From Deltaproteobacteria bacterium (GTDB lineage Bacteria > Desulfobacterota > Desulfarculia > JACQYL01): a stretch of 51,103 nucleotides of DNA. Made by a program: the position numbers and the translations under genes. Location of the stretch: positions 1-51,103 of the forward strand of contig JACQYL010000072.1 in NCBI GenBank assembly GCA_016208165.1, given 5' to 3'. Of the stretch, positions 8,889 through 18,062 are shown piece by piece; position 1 is the stretch's first letter; the number at the start of each line of letters is the position of its first letter. Under the pieces are notes generated by a model. It had not been told where the DNA came from and did not search any database. It was given only the letters and a program-made list of their open reading frames with translations.

Positions 8889-9543
8889 AAATCCTCCAAA
8901 AACGTGTGGACATCTCGCCTTTTCGATGTCAGCATATGCCTAGGCGGTTCGCTGACGTGGGCGGAAGAAGCTTTTGCGGGTACAACGGAACACGGGGCTT
9001 GGGGCCTTTGAACAGGACCATTGAAAGTGGTTTCCGATGTATTTCAAGGCATTACAAGGCACATGCACTCGTGGGTGGGGTCGTCCGGGTCTCCGGAGGG
9101 AGGCGGACATTCGGACACAGGCCTGAATGAGATCCAATGTCTATGGTCGACACTGTCAAGGCGAGAATGTGGATAGAAGTATACAGCAAGATGAGGACGA
9201 ACCTCAGCGGGCCTATGAGTATCATATCGATAATACCTTTATTCAGTGATTCAATGTCGTTGGAAAGTAATTTAATGATCGGAACATCTGACTTTTCCGA
9301 TCGATTTCCTGCTATTACTTCGGCTCGAATAACGTCGATTATGGATTTCATCATTTAAATACGAGGAAATTGATCGAACATTAAGCCGTTTGGAGGGTCT
9401 CCCAAGCCCGAAAAAAATCTTTACAATTCCGGCTCATGGGATATAGGCTGTATATGGGGAAATGGACACGACACTCCATTTCGCTTCAATAGTCTCATCC
9501 TGCTGATTTTACTCTCAATAATTTAATAAGGGCTCGAAAAGGC
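8889..9543. other. Gene-poor stretch upstream of the 9544 kinase
   Basis: I see no convincing gene here. The minus strand at 9052-9354 can be read as a 100-codon frame with a hydrophobic segment that faintly recalls an ABC exporter membrane domain (LLSNDIESLNKG, GPLRFVLILLY), but it lacks a ribosome binding site and any ATPase. It is best treated as a remnant or chance. Base composition is more AT-rich than the flanking genes from about 9130 on. Confidence 0.4.
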
Positions 9544-12483
9544 ATGAATGCCGGTGACTTAACGGATCCCGGGAATTCTCGGATGAATAATGAATCGCTT
9601 CAGGATTCCTCCCGGCGGATCGGCGCGATCCTTGACAGCATGACCGAAGGTCTTGTGGGCATTGACTTCGATTGGCGGTGTACCTATGCCAACGAAGCGG
9701 CCGCTCGGTTCTTGGGAAAAACAAAAACGGATCTTATAGGACAAAAAGGCTTCGAGCTGTTCCCGGAAGCCAGAGGGACGGTCTTCGAGACCAACTTGCG
9801 CAAAGCCCTGGAAGAACGTGAGTCCGTATCGTTCGAAGCGTTTTACGAACCTTTGAAGTCCTGGTACGAGTGTCGCTGCAGTCCCTCTCCCGAAGGCATC
9901 AGCGTCCTCTTTTCCGACACAACCGAAAAAAGGCGTCGAGACAAGGAGCATGAAGATCTCCTGAGTGACCTGAACCGCAAAGCAGCCGAATTGGAAGCCG
10001 TGATCGATACCATGTCCCAAGGGCTCAAGATCTGCGATATGGCGGGGAATATCTTGACAATGAACCGGGCTGCGCTCGATCTGCACGGATTCAAGACCGT
10101 CCCGGACGCCCGCCGACCTGTATCGGAATATTCGGATCTTTTTGAACTGAAGCGTCTCGACGGTGAGCCGATACCAGCGGAGGAGTGGCCGTTAAAAAGG
10201 GTCATGCGGGGGGATTCCTTTTCAGGACTGGAACTGAGGCGGTACAGGAAAGACACGGGGATGGAGCAGGTGTGCGAGTTTTCCGGGGCTCCCGTTCGGG
10301 ACGCAACCGGACGGCCTGTATTGGCCGTCGTCATGCTCCAGGATATATCCGAGCGCAAGCGGGAAGAGCAGCGGATCCGCCGGTACAACAACGTGTTGCA
10401 GGGGATCAACCGGATCTGTCAGAAAGTGATCCGGGCGGAATCGGAAGAGGCCTTTGGGGAAACCTGTCTGGAGATTGCTCTGGAGATCACCGGCGGCGAA
10501 ATCGGCTTCATTGCTGAAATCGGGAACGACGGTCTTCTTCATTACGTTGCCGTCAGCCAATCGGGATGGAGCCAGTGTGCGATGATCGAGCAGACCGGCC
10601 CTGAAGGTCCGTCATGCGCTTTCCCCCTACGCGGCCTCCACGGCCGGGTTGTTCAGGATGGAAAAAGCCTGGTCGTCAATGATCCGCGGGCGCACCCCGA
10701 CAGCATCGCGTTGCCCGAAGGCCACCCGCCGCTCAGTTCGTTCCTTGGCGTTCCCCTTATCGAGGACGGAGAAACCACGGGCATCATTGCCGTGGCAAAC
10801 CGTAAGACAGGCTTCCGCGCAGACCAGCAGGAGGACCTCGAAGCGCTTGCGCCCGCGGTGGTGCAGGGCCTGCGGCGGATAAGGTCGGAAAGGGAGCGGG
10901 CCCTCACCGAGGAGTCGCTGCGGTCGAGTGAGAGCAGATACCGTGAACTGGTCCAAAACGCCAGAAGCGCCATCATCCGCTTTGAAAGAAACGGTACGAT
11001 CTCGTTTTTCAATGAGTATGCACAGGAGCTGTTCGGCTACAGCGAACAGGAGATACTCGGCAAACACGTGGGCATTCTGCTGCCCGAAATCGAATCCTCC
11101 GGAACCGATCGGTCCGGTCTGGTCCGGGAAGTGGTCAGCCGGCCAGAGCGTTACATGAGCAACATTAACGAGAACGTATGCCGGGACGGACGCCGGCTCT
11201 GGATGACGTGGACGAACCACGCGATATACGACGAGACCGGCCGATTGGCGGAAATTCTGGCTGTTGGAAGCGATATTACCAAGCTGATCCAGGCGGAGGA
11301 GGACCTGCGGAGATCCCGGGATGAGCTCGAACGGCGGGTTAAAGAGCGGACGGCTGAACTCCGGGAACGGGCCGAACAGCTCACCAGGCTGTCATCTCAG
11401 TTGACCCTGGCGGAGCAGCGCGAGCGACGCCGTCTGTCCGTAATCATTCACGACCACGTCCAGCAGTTGCTCGTAGGGGCCAAGATCAGTTTGGAGGTCC
11501 TGGCGGATGAATTGGGAGAGGAACACCAGGAGAGCGTCGGACAGATCTATAACTTGCTGCTCGAGTGTCTGAAGACTACGCGCTCCCTGAGCATACAAAT
11601 GGCGCCCCACGTTTTGTACGAGCGAGGGCTGGCTCCGGGATTGTCATGGCTGGCCCGAACAATCCAGGAGACCTTTCGAATCGACATCGAGGCGGATATC
11701 GGATCGGGGGACATCGTTGAAGCGGAAGACCTTAAAGTGCTTCTTTTCGAGTCGGCTCGCGAACTGCTGCTCAATGTGATTAACCATGCCCGCACTTCGT
11801 CGGCCCGACTCGAAATGTCACGCGATAAGGACGGCAACCTGCGGATCGCCGTCAGCGACCAGGGCGTGGGGTTTGACGCGGAGAAACTGGCAAAGGAATT
11901 GGGCCGGGAGGATCGTTTCGGACTGTTCAGCATTCGGGAGAGGCTGGAGCTTATCGGCGGCCGCCTCGAAATAGAGAGTTCACCCGGAAAGGGCGCGGTC
12001 TTCGGCCTGGTTGTCCCGATCGAAAAGATAACAGCCGCCGGCAAGGGTTTTGAAGCGCGCAAGGCGTCTCATAAAGGGGCCGTTACGGCTCTTACTCCGG
12101 CGGAGAAGAGAATCCGCGTCTTGCTGGTGGACGATCACACGGTGATGCGCCATGGCATCCTCTCTTTGCTGGAAAGGTATTCCGATATAGAGGTGGTGGG
12201 GGAGGCCGGAGATGGTTTGGAAGCCGTTCAGATGGCCCGAAACCTACAGCCCGAAGTGATTCTCATGGACATCAGCATGCCTAAAATGAATGGCCTGCAA
12301 GCGACCAAGTTGATCCATTCGGAATCGCCCCACATCCGAATCATAGGGTTGTCCATGTACGACGGGAGTGAAACGGAGAAAGGCATGCTCGTGTCCGGGG
12401 CCGCGGCCTGCATACCCAAGAGCGCTCACTCGGCTGCGCTCTTGACGGCGATTCGCCAACGGAATCCGGAAATGATACATTAA
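9544..12483 (+). CDS. Hybrid histidine kinase: PAS-PAS-GAF-PAS-HisKA_3-HATPase-REC
   Basis: A 979-residue soluble protein. It has PAS domains at about 22-130, 148-275 and 465-590, a GAF domain at 285-455 (FLGVPLIEDGETTGIIAVAN), then a coiled coil and a HisKA_3 dimerisation domain of the NarX/DegS type (EQRERRRLSVIIHDHVQQ, phospho-acceptor His near 636). A HATPase follows (about 745-830), then a receiver domain (857-970) with Asp 909 in ILMDISMP. The receiver resembles NarL/FixJ regulators (VDDHTVMRHG, IRIIGLSMYD) but stops without the LuxR-type helix-turn-helix, so a separate effector must exist. No transmembrane helix is seen, implying a cytoplasmic signal such as redox or a small ligand bound by PAS/GAF. 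An alternative ATG lies at 9583; neither start has a strong ribosome binding site. Confidence 0.93.
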   Translation: MNAGDLTDPGNSRMNNESLQDSSRRIGAILDSMTEGLVGIDFDWRCTYANEAAARFLGKTKTDLIGQKGFELFPEARGTVFETNLRKALEERESVSFEAFYEPLKSWYECRCSPSPEGISVLFSDTTEKRRRDKEHEDLLSDLNRKAAELEAVIDTMSQGLKICDMAGNILTMNRAALDLHGFKTVPDARRPVSEYSDLFELKRLDGEPIPAEEWPLKRVMRGDSFSGLELRRYRKDTGMEQVCEFSGAPVRDATGRPVLAVVMLQDISERKREEQRIRRYNNVLQGINRICQKVIRAESEEAFGETCLEIALEITGGEIGFIAEIGNDGLLHYVAVSQSGWSQCAMIEQTGPEGPSCAFPLRGLHGRVVQDGKSLVVNDPRAHPDSIALPEGHPPLSSFLGVPLIEDGETTGIIAVANRKTGFRADQQEDLEALAPAVVQGLRRIRSERERALTEESLRSSESRYRELVQNARSAIIRFERNGTISFFNEYAQELFGYSEQEILGKHVGILLPEIESSGTDRSGLVREVVSRPERYMSNINENVCRDGRRLWMTWTNHAIYDETGRLAEILAVGSDITKLIQAEEDLRRSRDELERRVKERTAELRERAEQLTRLSSQLTLAEQRERRRLSVIIHDHVQQLLVGAKISLEVLADELGEEHQESVGQIYNLLLECLKTTRSLSIQMAPHVLYERGLAPGLSWLARTIQETFRIDIEADIGSGDIVEAEDLKVLLFESARELLLNVINHARTSSARLEMSRDKDGNLRIAVSDQGVGFDAEKLAKELGREDRFGLFSIRERLELIGGRLEIESSPGKGAVFGLVVPIEKITAAGKGFEARKASHKGAVTALTPAEKRIRVLLVDDHTVMRHGILSLLERYSDIEVVGEAGDGLEAVQMARNLQPEVILMDISMPKMNGLQATKLIHSESPHIRIIGLSMYDGSETEKGMLVSGAAACIPKSAHSAALLTAIRQRNPEMIH

Positions 12484-12501
12484 GGATGAACTGAAGAAGA
12501 A

Positions 12502-12531
12502 GCGGAAACCTCCGACTCGGCCGGCTTCCGC
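12502..12531. terminator. Hairpin between convergent genes
   Basis: GCGGAAACC pairs with GGCTTCCGC (one mismatch) around a 12-nt loop, in the 83-bp gap between the convergent kinase and PfpI genes. Position suggests a bidirectional terminator; there is no T run. Confidence 0.35.
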
Positions 12532-12566
12532 CCCATGTTCCCCACCACGCCTGATCCCGCAAGGGG

Positions 12567-13076
12567 TTACCCAAGCTTCTCGAGAGCCGCCGAAATAAAA
12601 GCCGGCAAGTCCCCCGGATCGCGACTGGACACCAGGTTGTCGTCCACCACGACCTCGTCGTTGACAAACTCGGCCCCGGCGTTCTTGATATCCTGAATGA
12701 TGGATTTGTAGCCGGTCAGCTTTCGCCCTCGCAGCACGTCCGCGGTGATCAGCAGCTGGGCCGCGTGGCAGATGGCAAAGACCGGCTTGCCGCTCTTGAC
12801 GAAATCGTCGGCAAACCGTACGGCGTTTTCGTCCACCCGCAACTTGTCCGGCGAATAGCCTCCGGGAATCAGTAAGGCGTCAAAATCGTCGACGCCGACG
12901 TCTTTGACCTTCCGATCGATGGTCACCGGGGTGTTATCCTTTTTTCCGTGAACGGTGGCCCCGGCTTTCAGGCCCACGTGAACGAGTTGATGCCCGGCCT
13001 TTTTAAATGCCTTGGCCGGTTCGGCGTACTCCGAATCTTCAAACAGATCCGTGATGATCACGGCAACTTTGCTCAT
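12567..13076 (-). CDS. DJ-1/PfpI family protein (YhbO-like protease/deglycase type)
   Basis: A 169-residue cytoplasmic protein, the usual length for PfpI/YhbO proteins. The nucleophile is Cys103 in AICHAAQLL with the adjacent His104, and a conserved acidic residue near position 12-14 (LFEDSEY) would complete the site. The PGGYSPDKLR loop is typical. Family members act as intracellular proteases, glyoxalase III enzymes or protein/nucleotide deglycases and are linked to stress survival; which one applies here cannot be read from sequence. The ATG at 13076 has GGAGGA 8 bases upstream and gives the family start MSKVAVIITD; the frame extends further upstream only through unrelated sequence. It is monocistronic and convergent with the preceding kinase. 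Confidence 0.92.
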   Translation of the reverse strand: MSKVAVIITDLFEDSEYAEPAKAFKKAGHQLVHVGLKAGATVHGKKDNTPVTIDRKVKDVGVDDFDALLIPGGYSPDKLRVDENAVRFADDFVKSGKPVFAICHAAQLLITADVLRGRKLTGYKSIIQDIKNAGAEFVNDEVVVDDNLVSSRDPGDLPAFISAALEKLG

Positions 13077-13661
13077 AATTGTATCCTCCTTGTTGTGTCC
13101 TCCTTCTATCCGTATCGGGGGGAATACTTTGCTCCTGCCCGTGGATAAACCGGCACGTACAGCGTACATCGGCGCGTGCAAAAAGACTAATCCGTCTTTC
13201 ACCATAAAGAAATAGGTGGAATCCCTTATAAAGCGATAAGCGCTACCGTATTATCTACCGCAGCGGGTATTCGGAATGCTCCATAAACGTCGTGAAACGG
13301 CGGGAATCGGAAGCAAGAAAGATCAAGAACGGTTGTCCTGGTTGGCTTTCGCTTTTTCCGGCGAACATGAACTGCTCGGCCTATTTCGCGGAGTAACACC
13401 TCTTCGAAGCCTCGCCCACCCAGGCTAGAACATGGTTGATGAGGTTCCCTGAGAGGGTTTCTCGGACGGAATCTTACACATTGGACGAGGTGACCTGGAT
13501 GTTGTCACTCTCGATTAGAAAAGGAACACGAGGTAAGGCATTGACAAAATCCGGCTGCCAGGCTTGACTCGATTCCTCGAATGCCGAACAATTCTGTTCG
13601 GATCAACCCGGCTGAATCGGTCATCCGGAGAGGGCCGAATACACACAATGGGGGTGGCGCC
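13077..13661. other. Non-coding interval between divergent pfpI and acyl-CoA dehydrogenase genes
   Basis: About 580 bp that must hold both promoters. A TTGACA at 13540 is the only good -35 match for the dehydrogenase, but no matching -10 stands at proper spacing. Short frames in 13380-13520 are not convincing. Confidence 0.35.
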
Positions 13662-14807
13662 GTGGATTTTCAGATATCCGAAGAGCAGGAACTTCTGAGG
13701 CAGACCATTCGGAAGATCGCAAAAAAGAAGTTTGAACCAAGGGCGGCTGAAATCGATGAACAGGAAGCATTCCCCTGGGATAACAAAACCATTTTAGCTC
13801 AAAACGGCTTATTGGGGATTAATTGTCCCAGGGAGTACGGCGGCTCCGGGGAATCGATTCTTACCTTGGCGCTCGTTATCGAGGAGATTGCCCGCGTATG
13901 CGCGTCCACCGCCCATATCGTCGCCGCGCACTCGCTCGTGGTGGACGCCTTCGTGTTGAAGGGCGCCCACGAGCAGAAGACGAGGTGGCTCAGACCCCTG
14001 GGAGAAGGTTCACGGATCGGGGCCTTTGCAATGACCGAGCCGAATGCGGGCTCCGACATCATCAGCATGAAGACGAAAGCCACAAGGACGGACGACGGGT
14101 ACGTGATCGACGGATCCAAGAGGTTCATCACCCACGGGCATTCCGCCGGCATCATCGTCCTGGTGGCCTATTCCGACCGCACCCTCAAACACGAAGGCCT
14201 GAGCCTCTTTGTCATCCCCGGCGACGCCGCCGGACTGATTCGCGGCAAGAAGGAAAGGAAGATGGGCCTTCGGGGTTCCGACACGGCGGATTTGTCCTTC
14301 GAGTCCTGCTTCGTGCCCAAGGAAAATATCCTCGGGCAGCCGGGCGAGGGATTCAAGACGGTGATGGCCCTGCTGAACGCCTCTCGCCTGGGCATAGCGG
14401 CGGAGGCGGTGGGAATCGCCCAGGGTGCCATGGACCAGGCGGTGAACTACACTCGCGACAGAATCCAGTTCGGAAAACGTCTCGTGGAATTCCAGGGCCT
14501 GCAATGGGTGTTGGCGGACATGGCGCTCAAAGTGGAGCTGGCAAGGACCCTGTTGTATCGCGCCTGCGCGGCCATCGACAAGGACAGGAATGCAGGGGAA
14601 ATCCCCAAGCTGTCCGCCATGACCAAGTGGTTCGCGTCGGACACCGCCATGGAAATCACCACCAGCGCGGTCCAGCTATTCGGCGGGTACGGCTATGTGA
14701 GGGACTACCCCGTCGAGCGGATGATGCGGGATGCCAAAATCACTCAGCTTTTCGAGGGCACAAACGAAATCCTCCGGAATGTGGTCAGCAGACAGTTGCT
14801 TCGCTAA
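13662..14807 (+). CDS. Acyl-CoA dehydrogenase
   Basis: A 381-residue FAD enzyme that oxidises an acyl-CoA to the 2,3-enoyl-CoA and passes electrons to ETF. Family signatures are present in order: AFAMTEPNAGSD, a GSKRFITHG strand, RIQFGKRLVEFQGLQW, QLFGGYGYVRDYPVER and the catalytic glutamate in TQLFEGTNEI. The GTG at 13662 is preferred because it gives the usual start (VDFQISEEQELLRQ) and the family's normal length, with a G-rich GGGGGTGG just upstream. An ATG at 13581 in the same frame would add 27 atypical residues. Facing the benzoyl-CoA reductase operon tail to tail, it may work on an alicyclic or dicarboxylic acyl-CoA of the same pathway (for example glutaryl-, pimeloyl- or cyclohexanecarboxyl-CoA), but the substrate is not determined by the motifs seen. 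Confidence 0.93.
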   Translation: MDFQISEEQELLRQTIRKIAKKKFEPRAAEIDEQEAFPWDNKTILAQNGLLGINCPREYGGSGESILTLALVIEEIARVCASTAHIVAAHSLVVDAFVLKGAHEQKTRWLRPLGEGSRIGAFAMTEPNAGSDIISMKTKATRTDDGYVIDGSKRFITHGHSAGIIVLVAYSDRTLKHEGLSLFVIPGDAAGLIRGKKERKMGLRGSDTADLSFESCFVPKENILGQPGEGFKTVMALLNASRLGIAAEAVGIAQGAMDQAVNYTRDRIQFGKRLVEFQGLQWVLADMALKVELARTLLYRACAAIDKDRNAGEIPKLSAMTKWFASDTAMEITTSAVQLFGGYGYVRDYPVERMMRDAKITQLFEGTNEILRNVVSRQLLR

Positions 14808-14840
14808 CTCTCCATTCAGCAGCGGCCCTTTTCATCTCAT

Positions 14841-14868
14841 GACAGCCCGTTGAAAAAGCCGGGTTGTC
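14841..14868 (+). terminator. Stem-loop after acyl-CoA dehydrogenase
   Basis: GACAGCCCG pairs with CGGGTTGTC (one G-U) around the loop TTGAAAAAGC, 34 bp after the stop. The loop resembles the terminal sequence of the adjacent repeat element, so it may also be part of that repeat family. Confidence 0.4.
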
Positions 14869-14870
14869 AC

Positions 14871-15004
14871 AGGCCGTTGAAAAACGATGAGATGCAAGGC
14901 GCGCAAATCCCGAGGAATGAAGGCGTACATAGAGTACGTCGCAGTGACGAGGGATGAAGCGTCACGCCGTTGGCGTGACCGCAGATCGCGTTTTTCAACA
15001 GCCT
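14871..15004. repeat. 134-bp repeat with terminal inverted repeats (MITE/REP-like)
   Basis: The ends AGGCCGTTGAAAAACG and CGTTTTTCAACAGCCT are inverted repeats with one mismatch. An inner hairpin, GTCACGCC-GTT-GGCGTGAC (14961-14979), lies near the right end. No ORF is inside. Elements of this look (GTTGAAAAACG...CGTTTTTCAAC) are, from memory, dispersed in several Desulfobacterota genomes. Its right end overlaps the last codons of bamI. Confidence 0.7.
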
Positions 15005-15624
15005 GATGAAGGGAACTGAAGCAACTCCGCGCTTGACGGGGCGGGACTCGCCAGCGCTTTAGTCAAAGCGTAGGCCGCTTGTACTGCCGATGTAGGACAA
15101 AGGGGGAAACATTCCTTGCAGCCCCAGCACTCCTTAGCGGCTATTTCAGGGATGAAACATATCTCTCGCCTGGTTCCTCTATCGACAAATCCGACAGCGT
15201 TCTTCTTCTTCACTTCGGCGCAATATCTCACACACAGGCCGCAATGTACGCAAAATGAGGCCTCTTTGCCGAAACGGTCTTTGTCTGCTCCATATTCTTT
15301 AGCCAAATCAAGCAACTCCAAGGAATCCGGAGCATGCGCCAGCAATAACTCCACTATCATTTTGCGAATTCTATCTATCTTTTCAGATCTGGTTCTTACC
15401 ACCAAGTCTCGTTCCACCGGGTAAACGCAAGCAGCAACGAGTTTTGGCCGGCCGCGAACTTCCACTTCCACCGAGCAAATTCGGCAAGCTCCGTAAGGGT
15501 CTAATTTCTCGTGGTGGCAAAGAGTCGGAATAACAATCCCTGCATTTTGAGCTGCCTCTAAAATGGTCATCCCTTCCCTCGCCTCAACTTCTCTTCCGTC
15601 AATCCGCAAAAGCATTTCACTCAT
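14995..15624 (-). CDS. bamI: BamI-like NuoG/HoxU-type iron-sulfur subunit of class II benzoyl-CoA reductase
   Basis: A 209-residue protein with a plant-type [2Fe-2S] domain (CHHEKLDPYGACRIC ... C near 1-75), a His/Cys [4Fe-4S] region (SFCVHCGLCVRYC) and a last cluster motif (CWGCKECFPLC). It matches the N-terminal electron-wire part of NuoG, as does BamI of Geobacter. It would carry electrons between the NADH-oxidising BamH flavin and the rest of the Bam complex. The start overlaps the bamH stop by four bases (ATGA), so the two are translationally coupled. The stop codon and last residues (SSGC-stop) lie in the terminal inverted repeat of the 14871-15004 element. The C-terminus after the last cluster (Ala/Ser/Pro-rich) may therefore have been altered by that insertion. 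Confidence 0.88.
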   Translation of the reverse strand: MSEMLLRIDGREVEAREGMTILEAAQNAGIVIPTLCHHEKLDPYGACRICSVEVEVRGRPKLVAACVYPVERDLVVRTRSEKIDRIRKMIVELLLAHAPDSLELLDLAKEYGADKDRFGKEASFCVHCGLCVRYCAEVKKKNAVGFVDRGTRREICFIPEIAAKECWGCKECFPLCPTSAVQAAYALTKALASPAPSSAELLQFPSSGC

Positions 15625-17549
15625 TTCTGTTTACTCTCTCTGACTATAGTTCTGGCTTCTTCAGGGATAGGAGACGGAACAGGCTCACCGGAACTTTTCT
15701 CTACCGCGCCAAAACGAGGGGGGCAAACTTCAAAGCAGGTTCCGCACTTCGTGCATTTCTCCTGGTCAATTACGTGAATCTGGTTTTTGGCGCCTACTAC
15801 CGCCTCCGCAGGGCATTTTCGAAGACAAATCATGCAGGCCTTACACTTATCCGGGTCAATATGGTACGCGATCAGCTCCTTGCAGGAAAGAGCCGGGCAC
15901 CTTCTCTCCTTGATGTGCGCCTCATATTCTTCTCTGAAGTAGCGCAACGTGCTTAGAAACGGGTTGGGCGCACTCCTGCCCAAAGCACAAAGCGAAGCTT
16001 CGCCGGCTACTTCGGACAGTTCCTCCAACAGCTCGATGTCACCCTCTTTTCCCTTTCCTTTGGTGATGTTGGTGAGAATCTTAAGCATCTGCCTCATGCC
16101 TTCGCGGCATGGGGCGCATTTGCCGCACGATTCATCGGTAAGGAAGTCGAGGAAATACCTGGCGACGTCGACCATACAGGTATCTTCATCCATTATAATC
16201 ATCCCACCTGACCCCATCATCGAACCGGCCTTGGTGAGTTCATCAAAACCAACTTCCAAATCCAACAGTTCCTCGGGGATACATCCTCCGGACGGTCCCC
16301 CGGTCTGCACTGCTTTGAACCGCTTGCCACCAGGGATTCCACCGCCTATTTTGTAGATGATGTCTCTCAGGGTCATGCCCATGGGCACTTCCACAAGGCC
16401 GGTGTTGGTTATCTTACCGACCAAGGAGAATATCTTCGTGCCCTTGCTTCTTTCAGTTCCGAATTGAGCAAACCAGTCAGCGCCATTGTTGATAATAAGT
16501 GGCACATTCGCCCACGTCTCGACGTTGTTCAAAACGCTGGGTCTATCCCAAACGCCCTTGACCGCGGTGTGGATATATTTCGGTCGGGGCTCTCCGGCCC
16601 TGCCTTCCAGCGCCGTCATCAGGGCGCTCGATTCGCCGCAGACGAAAGCGCCGGCTCCTTGGTGCACTTTAACAGTGAAATCAAAGCCGGAGCCAAGGAT
16701 GTTTTTCCCAAGAAAACCATACTCCTCAGCCTTCTTGATAGCGATGGTCACATTTTCTACCGCCAGAGGGTATTCCTGTCGAACGTAGATATAGCCCTCG
16801 TGGGAACCTATGGCATAGGCTACGATGGTCAATCCCTCGAGCACTGAGTGAGGATTCCCCTCGAGAAGACTCCTGTCCATATAAGCTCCAGGGTCCCCCT
16901 CGTCTGCGTTGACGATCACATATTTGATTTCGCCCGGGGCATTGAGAGATTCTTCCCATTTTCTCCCTGCGGGAAAGCCTCCTCCTCCTCTCCCTCTCAA
17001 GTTCGATTTCTTGACTTCCTCCAATACCTGCTCGGCCGTCATCCGGGAAAGAACCTTGGCTAACGCGGAATAGCCACCGAGCGCCAGATAGTCGTCCATG
17101 CTTTTGGGATCAATATGACCGTTGGAACCGAAAACCAGCCGCTTTTGGTTCTTGTAGAAGGGGATTTCAGATTCACGAATTATTTTTTCATTGGTACTAG
17201 GGTCGGTATAGAGTAAACGCTCTATAACCTCCTTCTCTTTTACCGTCCGGGAGACGATTTCATGAACATCCTTGGGCTCTATTTGGAAATAACATATTTC
17301 CTCAGGGTGAATAACTATAATAGGCCCCCTCTCACAAAAACCGTGGCAACCCGTCTTCCTGATGTCTACCTCGGCGCTTAGGCCTTGTTTCTCGATCTCC
17401 TCTTCAAGGCTCGCAGCGACTTCTTTACTGCCGGAAGCATGACAAGCAGATCCGGAACAGAGAGTGATGCAAGGCTTATTGGGGTCTCTTTTCGACAGGA
17501 TGCTTTTCCTGAATTCCTCCAATTCAGCGGGCGAATGTATCCGCGACAT
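15621..17549 (-). CDS. bamH: BamH-like NuoF-type NADH-oxidising subunit
   Basis: A 642-residue fusion. The N-terminal thioredoxin-like [2Fe-2S] domain (CSGSACHASGS ... CHGFC) is followed by the NuoF core with the NADH/FMN loop GRGGGGFPAGRKW, NADEGDPGAYMDR and the N3-cluster motif ESCGKCAPCREG. Two C-terminal 4Fe-4S ferredoxin motifs follow (CKACMICLRKCP, CTKCGTCFEVCP). The same architecture occurs in HndC and HoxF-type and electron-bifurcating hydrogenases and in BamH. It would exchange electrons with NAD(H) for the Bam complex. It follows bamG after 8 bp and overlaps bamI. Assignment rests on domain order and on the operon context. Confidence 0.92.
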   Translation of the reverse strand: MSRIHSPAELEEFRKSILSKRDPNKPCITLCSGSACHASGSKEVAASLEEEIEKQGLSAEVDIRKTGCHGFCERGPIIVIHPEEICYFQIEPKDVHEIVSRTVKEKEVIERLLYTDPSTNEKIIRESEIPFYKNQKRLVFGSNGHIDPKSMDDYLALGGYSALAKVLSRMTAEQVLEEVKKSNLRGRGGGGFPAGRKWEESLNAPGEIKYVIVNADEGDPGAYMDRSLLEGNPHSVLEGLTIVAYAIGSHEGYIYVRQEYPLAVENVTIAIKKAEEYGFLGKNILGSGFDFTVKVHQGAGAFVCGESSALMTALEGRAGEPRPKYIHTAVKGVWDRPSVLNNVETWANVPLIINNGADWFAQFGTERSKGTKIFSLVGKITNTGLVEVPMGMTLRDIIYKIGGGIPGGKRFKAVQTGGPSGGCIPEELLDLEVGFDELTKAGSMMGSGGMIIMDEDTCMVDVARYFLDFLTDESCGKCAPCREGMRQMLKILTNITKGKGKEGDIELLEELSEVAGEASLCALGRSAPNPFLSTLRYFREEYEAHIKERRCPALSCKELIAYHIDPDKCKACMICLRKCPAEAVVGAKNQIHVIDQEKCTKCGTCFEVCPPRFGAVEKSSGEPVPSPIPEEARTIVRESKQK

Positions 17550-17557
17550 AATCTTCC

Positions 17558-18010
17558 CTAATCATAGTTTTTCAGCACGTCTGCTGTTTTGGCCGGCGCC
17601 ATCTTGCCGTGAGGCTTCCCATCGATTTCCATCACCGGTCCTAAAGCACAGCAGCCGAGGCAGTTAACCGTCTCCAGACTGAACTTCAAATCCAAGTCCG
17701 TTTCGCCGGGTTTAATTCCAGTCAGGTCCCGCACCGTGTCTAGGACGCGCGACGCACCCCGAACATGACAGGCGGTGCCCATACAAATGTGAATTTGATG
17801 TCGTCCTTTTGGAACCAAACTAAAAGCTTTATAAAAGGTAGCTATATGCTGAATCCGGGTCAAAGGAACCTGCAATCTTTCGCTAACCCTTTCCAATACT
17901 TCCTTAGGAAGCCAGTTATTTTCGCTCTGAATCTCCAGCAATATTTGAATGAGTGAACTAGCTTCACAGTTATGTTTTTCAATAATCTGATCGATTCTCT
18001 CTTTGTCCAT
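17558..18010 (-). CDS. bamG: BamG-like NuoE-type [2Fe-2S] subunit
   Basis: A 150-residue NuoE/HoxE family protein with an N-terminal helical bundle (IIEKHNCEASSLIQILLEIQ) and a thioredoxin-like [2Fe-2S] domain. The four cysteine ligands are in CMGTAC and CLGCC. In complex I and related enzymes this subunit sits beside NuoF and stores one electron in cluster N1a. It lies 52 bp after bamF and 8 bp before bamH on the same strand, matching the bamF-G-H-I order of Geobacter metallireducens as I recall it. Confidence 0.92.
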   Translation of the reverse strand: MDKERIDQIIEKHNCEASSLIQILLEIQSENNWLPKEVLERVSERLQVPLTRIQHIATFYKAFSLVPKGRHQIHICMGTACHVRGASRVLDTVRDLTGIKPGETDLDLKFSLETVNCLGCCALGPVMEIDGKPHGKMAPAKTADVLKNYD

Positions 18011-18062
18011 AGCCGATGTCCTAATCTTCTTCTTTCGCTAATCCACTACAAAGTCTTTCACC

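Noticed and set aside
9052-9354. 100-codon minus-strand frame with a faint ABC-exporter-like membrane segment
   Set aside because: No ribosome binding site, no ATPase domain nearby and only a short vague resemblance.
13823-14842. 339-codon plus-strand frame within the acyl-CoA dehydrogenase gene
   Set aside because: It is a shifted reading of the dehydrogenase, rich in Arg/Gly/His, with no recognisable motif.
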